From an uncultured Clostridia bacterium (GTDB taxonomy: Bacteria > Bacillota > Clostridia > JAAYHZ01), in contig CALCRE010000089.1 in NCBI GenBank assembly GCA_937894465.1, positions 1 through 19,944 on the forward strand: DNA of 19,944 nucleotides. The letters are read 5' to 3'. Shown piece by piece: positions 15,466 to 19,944 of the stretch. Position 1 is the first letter of the stretch. Each line of letters starts with the position of its first letter. The position numbers and the translations under genes were made by a program. Below the pieces are notes generated by a model. It saw only the letters and a list, made by a program, of their open reading frames with translations, was not told the origin of the DNA and searched no databases.

Positions 15466-15681
15466 TTACTTTACTGAAAGTACGGTATAGCCTAACTTTT
15501 CAATATTGTTTTTCAGTTCTTCCGATGTTACCTTGGTTTCGTCAAATTCCACCTTAACCTTTGAGGAATTGAACATTACTTTCGATTTTGTCACACCTGC
15601 CGTATTTTTCATGGCTCCTTCAATCTTTAAAGTGCAGCTCGGGCAAGTTAATGTTTCCAATTGATATGTCTTATTTGTCAT
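15466..15681 (-). CDS. Heavy-metal-associated (HMA) domain protein, first gene of metal operon
   Basis: A 71-residue single HMA domain with Cys13-Pro-Ser-Cys16 in ETLTCPSCTLKIEGAM, closer to a typical metallochaperone than its paralogue at 14001. AAGGAAGGT lies 8 nt before the ATG at 15681. It leads the operon HMA - DUF6448 - signal peptidase - HMA, separated from the DUF6448 gene by 47 bp. A Crp/Fnr-type inverted repeat lies about 100 bp upstream. It is likely a cytoplasmic carrier of a soft metal ion. Which metal cannot be read from the sequence. Confidence 0.9.
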   Translation of the reverse strand: MTNKTYQLETLTCPSCTLKIEGAMKNTAGVTKSKVMFNSSKVKVEFDETKVTSEELKNNIEKLGYTVLSVK

Positions 15682-15747
15682 AGTGTGTTACCTTCCTTCA
15701 TTATATTTGCACGCTTGTTTGTTTGTTTGTGTTATCTTATGACTTAA

Positions 15748-15753
15748 AGCATA
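15748..15753 (-). promoter_or_regulatory. Candidate -10 of the metal operon
   Basis: The minus strand reads TATGCT (4/6 match to TATAAT), giving a start near 15741 and a 60-nt leader. It is weak alone, but the inverted repeat at 15775-15790 is centred exactly 41.5 bp upstream of this start, the class II position for Crp/Fnr activators. Confidence 0.35.
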
Positions 15754-15774
15754 CCCGGAAAATGAAGGGAAGAC

Positions 15775-15790
15775 TTTGACCCAGGTCAAA
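15775..15790. promoter_or_regulatory. Crp/Fnr-type inverted repeat upstream of the metal operon
   Basis: The minus strand reads TTTGACCTGGGTCAAA: 7-bp arms and a 2-bp centre, containing TTGA-N6-TCAA, the spacing of Crp/Fnr-family sites. A regulator of this family is encoded at 18714. The match is in spacing and outer bases, not to a known consensus for this organism. Confidence 0.5.
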
Positions 15791-15900
15791 TTTACAAAAA
15801 GCTTTTAAATTTTTTTTAAATTTCAATCAATCCTTTCTTTTCTTCTTCCTTTTTATATGAATTTTCCACCTATATATATTTTCCCCTTTTGCACAATATA

Positions 15901-15929
15901 TGAAACTTTTTATGGAGTACTGACGTCTA
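15901..15929 (+). promoter_or_regulatory. ECF-sigma-type promoter of serpin 2
   Basis: TGAAAC (15901-15906), 17 bp, CGTCTA (15924-15929). The -35 matches the classic ECF consensus perfectly. The predicted start near 15936 leaves a leader of about 31 nt. It aligns with the serpin 1 promoter, including ACTTTTTTAT/ACTTTTTAT after the -35 and TATTTATAG after the -10. Confidence 0.65.
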
Positions 15930-15966
15930 TTTATAGGAAGACAAAATTTTGAAGAGGTGAAGTTAG

Positions 15967-17169
15967 TTGAAATATATAGTAGTCTATTGTTTACTTCTTG
16001 CCTTTGTTGTTACTCTTGCCGGATGTAGTAGCAGTATGAATATGGTGCAAGCTCAAAAGCAGGACCAAGTGGTTATGGGGAATACAAAATTCGCTGTTGA
16101 AATCTTTAAGGTGTTAAACAGGGAGGATAAGGACAAGAATATTTTCATCTCTCCTTTGAGTATATCCACGGCATTGACCATGACGCTAAACGGTGCGGAC
16201 AGCACTACCAAAGAGGCCATGCAAGAGGCTTTGTTTTATAAAGGTTTAAGCATGGAGGAAATAAATTCAGGAAACAAGTACTTGTATCAGTATTTAATGA
16301 ATATGGATAAAAGGGTGGCGGTAGACATCGCTAACTCCATATGGATCAAAGAGGGGTATCCCATCAAGCAACCCTTTATTGACATCAATAAAGACATGTT
16401 TGATGCTTATGTAACAGAACTTGATTTTTCAAAAGCTCAAGCGGCAGATGAGATTAACAATTGGATATCTGATTCCACAAAAGGCTTGATCGATCGCATG
16501 ATCGATCCTCCAATCCCTGCAGATGTTGTGATGTACCTTATCAACGCCATCTATTTTAAAGGAGATTGGACCGTACCTTTCGAAGAAAAGAAGACTTTTG
16601 AAAAGGACTTCCGCGGGTTGTACGAGACAAGTAAAGTGGACATGATGAGAAGAAAAGGCGATGTGGAATACTACTCGAATGACCGGTTAAAAGCAGTCAG
16701 ACTGCCTTACGGGAAAAGTGAAGCATACTCCATGTATGCCATCTTACCGGATGAAGAATCGGACATTAATACATTGATCGAAGAATTCGATATCAATACT
16801 TGGGAGAAAATTAGAAACGGAGTAAAAGGGCGGGATGAATTTGAACTCCAAATTCCGAAGTTCACTATGGAATACGGAATCAAGGAATTAAAGGAAGCTT
16901 TAACCGAGTTGGGCATGGGAGAAGCATTTTCAGGAGGAGCTGACTTTTTATTGATGAGTGATAACGGCTTGATGTTGGATAATGTTTTGCATAAAGCAAA
17001 GATTGAAGTGAACGAAAAAGGCTCCACAGCAGCTGCTGCGACGGTAGTCGTTGTAAAAGAATCAGCCAAGTTAGATAATGAGTTTATTGCAGACCGCCCC
17101 TTCTTGTTTGTCATTGCAGATCAAACAGACGGGAATATTCTCTTTATGGGTAAGATGATCTCCCCGTAG
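15967..17169 (+). CDS. Lipoprotein serpin 2 (serine protease inhibitor)
   Basis: A 400-residue lipoprotein serpin. It starts at TTG 15967, with AGAGGTGA 6 nt upstream. The lipobox is LAGC with Cys20. Landmarks are ISPLSISTALTMTLNGA, YLINAIYFKGDWTVPF, the hinge EKGSTAAAAT (350-359), as permissive as in strongly inhibitory serpins, and FIADRPFLFVI near the end. Counting from the hinge gives Ser366-Ala367 as P1-P1', with Lys364 and Lys369 close by. Small P1 residues suggest an elastase- or subtilisin-like target. The framework is very similar to serpin 1 while the loop between hinge and FIADRPF differs in sequence and by two residues in length, consistent with duplication followed by change of target. 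The gene is divergent from the metal operon. Confidence 0.93.
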   Translation: MKYIVVYCLLLAFVVTLAGCSSSMNMVQAQKQDQVVMGNTKFAVEIFKVLNREDKDKNIFISPLSISTALTMTLNGADSTTKEAMQEALFYKGLSMEEINSGNKYLYQYLMNMDKRVAVDIANSIWIKEGYPIKQPFIDINKDMFDAYVTELDFSKAQAADEINNWISDSTKGLIDRMIDPPIPADVVMYLINAIYFKGDWTVPFEEKKTFEKDFRGLYETSKVDMMRRKGDVEYYSNDRLKAVRLPYGKSEAYSMYAILPDEESDINTLIEEFDINTWEKIRNGVKGRDEFELQIPKFTMEYGIKELKEALTELGMGEAFSGGADFLLMSDNGLMLDNVLHKAKIEVNEKGSTAAAATVVVVKESAKLDNEFIADRPFLFVIADQTDGNILFMGKMISP

Positions 17170-17206
17170 GCAAGAGTTAGGATGTATATAATTACCAGTA
17201 AAAAAG

Positions 17207-17235
17207 GGGAACAAATTCAAGATCCGGTACGTCTA
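17207..17235 (+). promoter_or_regulatory. Third ECF-sigma-type promoter candidate, downstream of serpin 2
   Basis: GGGAAC (17207-17212), 17 bp, CGTCTA (17230-17235), the same layout as the serpin promoters with one weaker base in the -35. The start would be near 17242, ahead of the terminator at 17308 and the deacetylase gene at 17514. Confidence 0.4.
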
Positions 17236-17241
17236 TATATA

Positions 17242-17337
17242 TGTAATAGGTAAACCGCTATCACTATAAAGCGTCAACCTAACACCTTGTATATAATTGT
17301 TGAAAAGAACCGGACCTAAAAAAGGCCCGGTTTTTTT
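17242..17337 (+). ncRNA. Candidate short RNA or attenuated leader (about 95 nt)
   Basis: Inferred only from the ECF-type promoter at 17207 and the intrinsic terminator at 17308. No open frame of note lies in between. It could be a stand-alone small RNA or a leader that is read through into the deacetylase gene. It matches no known RNA family that I recognise. If the promoter is false, the terminator simply belongs to serpin 2. Confidence 0.25.
17308..17337 (+). terminator. Intrinsic terminator after serpin 2
   Basis: AACCGG (17308-17313) pairs with CCGGTT (17327-17332); inner CCT/AGG pairs across one A-C mismatch around an A-rich loop; then a run of T to 17337. It lies 139 bp past the serpin 2 stop, an unusually long gap. 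Confidence 0.85.
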
Positions 17338-17437
17338 CATCTTTTGCAGAGCAAAGGATGTGTAGAATATATGTGGTTGGAGAAGTGGGAATATATGTGC
17401 GGCAATAGTCTTAAAACTATATAAACTATTGGATTTG

Positions 17438-17446
17438 TGATAAAAT
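17438..17446 (+). promoter_or_regulatory. Extended -10 promoter candidate for the deacetylase gene
   Basis: TGATAAAAT: a 5/6 match to TATAAT with the upstream TG. There is no clear -35. The start near 17453 gives a leader of about 60 nt to the ATG at 17514. Confidence 0.45.
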
Positions 17447-17513
17447 CTAATTGTTTTATAAAGTTTTTAATCATGATGCAATTGATTCCCTTAATATATT
17501 AGGAAGTGTACTG

Positions 17514-18620
17514 ATGAATCAAATAACCAATGTTCAATCTTTCGAACCGGCTGTATCGGAAGAAGCGATTAATTTGTATGAAAAACAGCGAGCTCGTAAA
17601 GAAAGCAGAGCCACTCTATGGCAGAATTGCTTGTTGTTTGTTTGTGCTGTTATTGTATTGGTGCTGGTCAATCCTACAGTGTGTTTGGATGAACCCATCC
17701 AAGCAAGACCTGTTGAAACGGAACCGGATTTGTCACTGGCCGAGGTTAGTGTCGAAAAGGAACCGGAGCAACAAACACCGGATACAGATTACCAACCGGT
17801 ACATAACGAAGAAATAAGGTATGAAGCCCATTATTACCCCCTATATTCCATCACCATTGAAGACTTGTTCGGTGAACTGGCAGCATTTCGAGGTATGCCG
17901 GATACATTCTATTATAATCTAAATGGATGGAATCAAGGAAGCATCCTAATCCCTGAGAAAAAGCAACCTGAGGAGGAAGAGCCCCAAGAGGAAGAACAAC
18001 CTGAAGAGGAGCAACCGGTTGAAGAACCTGTGGTGTATAGCATTTCGGAAGGAGCCCGAACCATTTACAATCTGTCCGGTAATTATGCATTATTGACATT
18101 TGACGATGGACCTTCCATCTATACTAAGCAGATTGTCGATATATTGAATAAGTATGGAATAAAGGGAGCGTTTTTCTTTATCGGTGTACATACCAACGGA
18201 TTTTATGAGCAGATGAAATATGTCTCGGATCATGGTTGTATTATTGGGAATCATACCTATTCTCATCGTGAAATGTCTTTGAAAACAATCGAAGAGCAAA
18301 AGGATGAAATCATTCGTACTAATCAGATTATCGAAGATGCTACCGGCCTATATCCCAAATACTTCAGACCGCCATATGGAAATTTAAATGAGAACTTAAA
18401 AAATATTCTGCACGGGAAGGATATGAAGACTATTTTGTGGAACAAGGACCCGGCTGACTGGGACAACAAAACCGGAGAAGAAATTATTCAGTACATAACC
18501 GACACACAACCGTACGGTGGTATTTACTTGCTTCATGAAACCGCCGAGACAGTGGCAGCACTACCGATGATTATAGAGTTTTTACTTGCGCAGAATGTAG
18601 AGTTTGTGACGTTGGAATAA
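17514..18620 (+). CDS. Membrane-anchored polysaccharide (peptidoglycan) deacetylase
   Basis: A 368-residue NodB-homology deacetylase of carbohydrate esterase family 4. The ATG at 17514 follows AGGAAGTG; an upstream in-frame start at 17451 has no ribosome site. A short cytoplasmic tail precedes one membrane helix (about 38-54). An acidic Pro/Glu linker (about 150-173) then spaces the catalytic domain (about 190-368) away from the membrane. Catalytic motifs are TFDDG (195-199, metal-binding and base Asp), NHTYSH (246-251, two metal-ligand His), RPPYG (285-289), DPADW (312-316) and LLHE (339-342). Enzymes of this layout remove N-acetyl groups from peptidoglycan GlcNAc and give lysozyme resistance; the exact substrate here is inferred. 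The gene lies downstream of an ECF-type promoter and a terminator, and 94 bp before the Crp/Fnr gene. Confidence 0.92.
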   Translation: MNQITNVQSFEPAVSEEAINLYEKQRARKESRATLWQNCLLFVCAVIVLVLVNPTVCLDEPIQARPVETEPDLSLAEVSVEKEPEQQTPDTDYQPVHNEEIRYEAHYYPLYSITIEDLFGELAAFRGMPDTFYYNLNGWNQGSILIPEKKQPEEEEPQEEEQPEEEQPVEEPVVYSISEGARTIYNLSGNYALLTFDDGPSIYTKQIVDILNKYGIKGAFFFIGVHTNGFYEQMKYVSDHGCIIGNHTYSHREMSLKTIEEQKDEIIRTNQIIEDATGLYPKYFRPPYGNLNENLKNILHGKDMKTILWNKDPADWDNKTGEEIIQYITDTQPYGGIYLLHETAETVAALPMIIEFLLAQNVEFVTLE

Positions 18621-18628
18621 AACACCTT

Positions 18629-18657
18629 TTTAAAAATCGGCTAAAATATGATATGAT
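18629..18657 (+). promoter_or_regulatory. Candidate promoter of the Crp/Fnr-family gene
   Basis: TTTAAA (18629-18634), 17 bp, TATGAT (18652-18657). Each hexamer matches the sigma-A consensus at 4-5 of 6 positions. The leader is about 50 nt and contains the inverted repeat AACCC-GT-GGGTT (18671-18682), which could be a site for autoregulation. Confidence 0.4.
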
Positions 18658-18713
18658 AGGTCAATCTGACAACCCGTGGGTTAAGAATATGAGTTAACAA
18701 ATCGGAGGGAACA

Positions 18714-19403
18714 ATGTACGGGAAGTGGCTGGATACATTAGAGAAGATACCGTTGTTCGATAAAATGGACAAAGAAGAAATCAACGCCTTGATGCTTTGC
18801 ATCAAACCGCAGATATTGTCCTATAAAAAGAACGAATACTTGATTATAGAGAATGATGAATGTAAAGGTCCGGGGATTGTATTGAAGGGTGAAGTTTTAG
18901 TCACCAAAGAAAATGCCGCCGGGGAGAGAGTGATCCTTTCCCGATTAGGAAAAGGGGATCTGTTCGGGGAAGTGTTTGCATTTTCAGGCACTAGTAAATG
19001 GTACGCTTCGGTTACGGCAACCACCGATTGCACCGTCATGTTTTTATCTGCTGCAAAAATGACCAGTAATTGTGCAAACCAATGTGTCAACCATAAACAG
19101 CTCATTCAAAACATGTTACACATTGTTGCGGAAAAAGCCATGGACTTGAACAAGAGGGTGGACTATTTAACGATAAAAAGTATCCGCTCCAAGGTAAGCA
19201 CCTATTTGTTAGAAGAATACGAGCAAAACCAGGGAACCTATTTTCACACACCCATGAAGAGAAATGAAATGGCGGACTTTTTAAATGTAACCCGTCCTTC
19301 CTTGTCTAGAGAGTTGACAAAAATGAAGGAAGAAGGCTTGATCGACTATTACCGCTCTTCTTTTAAAATAAATGACTTGGAAGGTTTAAAGGCATATATA
19401 TAA
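18714..19403 (+). CDS. Crp/Fnr-family transcriptional regulator
   Basis: A 229-residue regulator. GGAGGG lies 4 nt before the ATG. Residues about 10-115 form the cyclic-nucleotide-binding-like beta roll (LKGEVLVTKEN...GKGDLFGEVFAFSG), followed by a long dimerisation helix and a C-terminal winged helix. The recognition helix begins NVTRPSLSREL (191-201). Where E. coli CRP and FNR have a conserved Glu, this protein has Pro195, so its DNA preference may differ. There is no N-terminal FNR-type cysteine cluster, but Cys120 and Cys124 (CANQC) plus Cys29, Cys50 and Cys106 could make it redox- or metal-responsive. The effector is unknown. Its 3' end is 22 bp from a converging gene. Confidence 0.9.
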   Translation: MYGKWLDTLEKIPLFDKMDKEEINALMLCIKPQILSYKKNEYLIIENDECKGPGIVLKGEVLVTKENAAGERVILSRLGKGDLFGEVFAFSGTSKWYASVTATTDCTVMFLSAAKMTSNCANQCVNHKQLIQNMLHIVAEKAMDLNKRVDYLTIKSIRSKVSTYLLEEYEQNQGTYFHTPMKRNEMADFLNVTRPSLSRELTKMKEEGLIDYYRSSFKINDLEGLKAYI

Positions 19404-19425
19404 CGATAAATGAACTTTTAAATGA

Positions 19426-19944
19426 TTAGCGATAATCTACTACTTTTCCGGTTCCTTCAAACTTGTTATTGTCTTGCAGGTATTTTATGATATCGGTTGC
19501 GCCTTTAACAGTAAAAGTTTTGCCAACGCCTACTGCTTCCGACTTGGATAGGAAAGTGTTATCCTTAATCGTCGCATTGGCAAAGGGTTCTGAACCTGCA
19601 ATGCCGTAATCGGCTTTGAATGTATTCTTAATGATTTGAGTGTCGCTACACGGTCCGTCTCCACCTTGGATGCCTCTTAAGCAGTCGGTGAGGATGTTGT
19701 TGGTTATAAGGGCATTACTGCCTTTATTGCCTAATATGCAACGGTCACGGCCTGTACCGTCGATGGTGAATCCGTCCACTGTCAAATTGTCTGCAGCAAT
19801 TTGAACTTCGCCCTTGATGATGGTTTTTTCTGCACCCTCTTTGGATTTTAAGGTCACGCCTTTGACTGAAAGGATGATTGCCCCTTCATCATAGGTTCCG
19901 GCCTTTACTGCGATAGTATCTCCGTCTTTTGCTTCCTTCACAGC
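19426..19944 (-). CDS. Right-handed beta-helix protein, C-terminal part (runs off the window)
   Basis: The frame is open to the right edge of the window, so the N-terminal part is missing; a GTG at 19941 is not a convincing start because typical family sequence (AVKEAKDGDTIAVKAGTYDE) runs through it. The visible 172 residues show the 'DGDTI.V.AGTY' opening of parallel beta-helix domains. Coils of about 22-25 residues follow, with Asn ladders (LTVDGFTIDGTGRDRC, ALITNNILTDCLRGIQ, TQIIKNTF, ATIKDNTF), as in pectate-lyase-like and NosD/CASH proteins. The C-terminal 30 or so residues are a cap. No catalytic residues can be assigned. It is likely a secreted surface protein or polysaccharide-active enzyme. 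Confidence 0.75.
   Translation of the reverse strand, partial: AVKEAKDGDTIAVKAGTYDEGAIILSVKGVTLKSKEGAEKTIIKGEVQIAADNLTVDGFTIDGTGRDRCILGNKGSNALITNNILTDCLRGIQGGDGPCSDTQIIKNTFKADYGIAGSEPFANATIKDNTFLSKSEAVGVGKTFTVKGATDIIKYLQDNNKFEGTGKVVDYR

Noticed and set aside
15700..15705. TATAAT on the minus strand just before the first HMA gene
   Set aside because: Transcription would begin inside the ribosome binding site and there is no -35 at a workable distance.
15714..15733. Short GTTT microsatellite as a functional repeat
   Set aside because: Only three to four units, in a leader region; no sign of a role beyond simple sequence.

Overview
The window reads as part of the chromosome of an anaerobic, spore-forming, low-GC Gram-positive bacterium, most likely a member of the Clostridia. 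The basis is AT-rich intergenic DNA, strong AAGGAGG-type ribosome binding sites, occasional TTG starts, a spore-germination receptor operon, a spore-coat transglutaminase, an [FeFe]-hydrogenase-type protein, secreted lipoprotein serpins and S-layer-anchored surface proteins. No tRNA, rRNA, CRISPR array or intact mobile element was seen. The species cannot be named from the sequence alone.

Layout. (1) 50-2488 (-): a large secreted protein with two C-terminal SLH repeats. (2) 2871-6948 (+): a germinant receptor operon in the order A-C-D-B, with all cistrons overlapping or nearly touching. It includes a 77-residue two-TM 'D' subunit, and gene B carries a run of nine G. (3) 6937-8133 (-): an MFS transporter whose 3' end overlaps the germination operon. 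(4) A divergent control region with a perfect 14-bp palindrome, then 8336-10083 (+): an unrecognised helical protein translationally coupled to the transglutaminase Tgl. (5) 10108-11358 (-): a hydrogenase-like protein with variant H-cluster motifs. (6) 11455-11618 (+): a decayed gene fragment hidden in an apparently empty intergenic stretch. (7) 11771-17169: two lipoprotein serpins of common origin, both read to the right. Between them, on the minus strand, lie a zinc-ribbon/GRAM-like/SHOCT protein and a four-gene metal-handling operon (HMA protein, secreted His-rich DUF6448 protein, type I signal peptidase, second HMA protein). (8) 17514-18620 (+): a membrane-anchored polysaccharide/peptidoglycan deacetylase. 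(9) 18714-19403 (+): a Crp/Fnr-family regulator. (10) 19426-19944 (-): the C-terminal part of a beta-helix protein that runs off the window.

How the parts may work together. The most interesting signal is regulatory. Both serpin genes are preceded by an ECF-sigma-type promoter (TGGAAC-N16-CGTCTA and TGAAAC-N17-CGTCTA). A third such site (GGGAAC-N17-CGTCTA) lies between serpin 2 and the deacetylase, just ahead of an intrinsic terminator. This suggests an envelope-defence regulon that combines protease inhibitors at the cell surface, possibly peptidoglycan deacetylation, and a possible short RNA of about 95 nt. The metal operon has its own candidate control element, a Crp/Fnr-type inverted repeat (TTTGACCTGGGTCAAA) centred 41.5 bp upstream of the start site implied by a candidate -10. 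A Crp/Fnr regulator is encoded about 3 kb away. Promoter, sRNA and regulon statements are inferences from motif reading and have not been tested.
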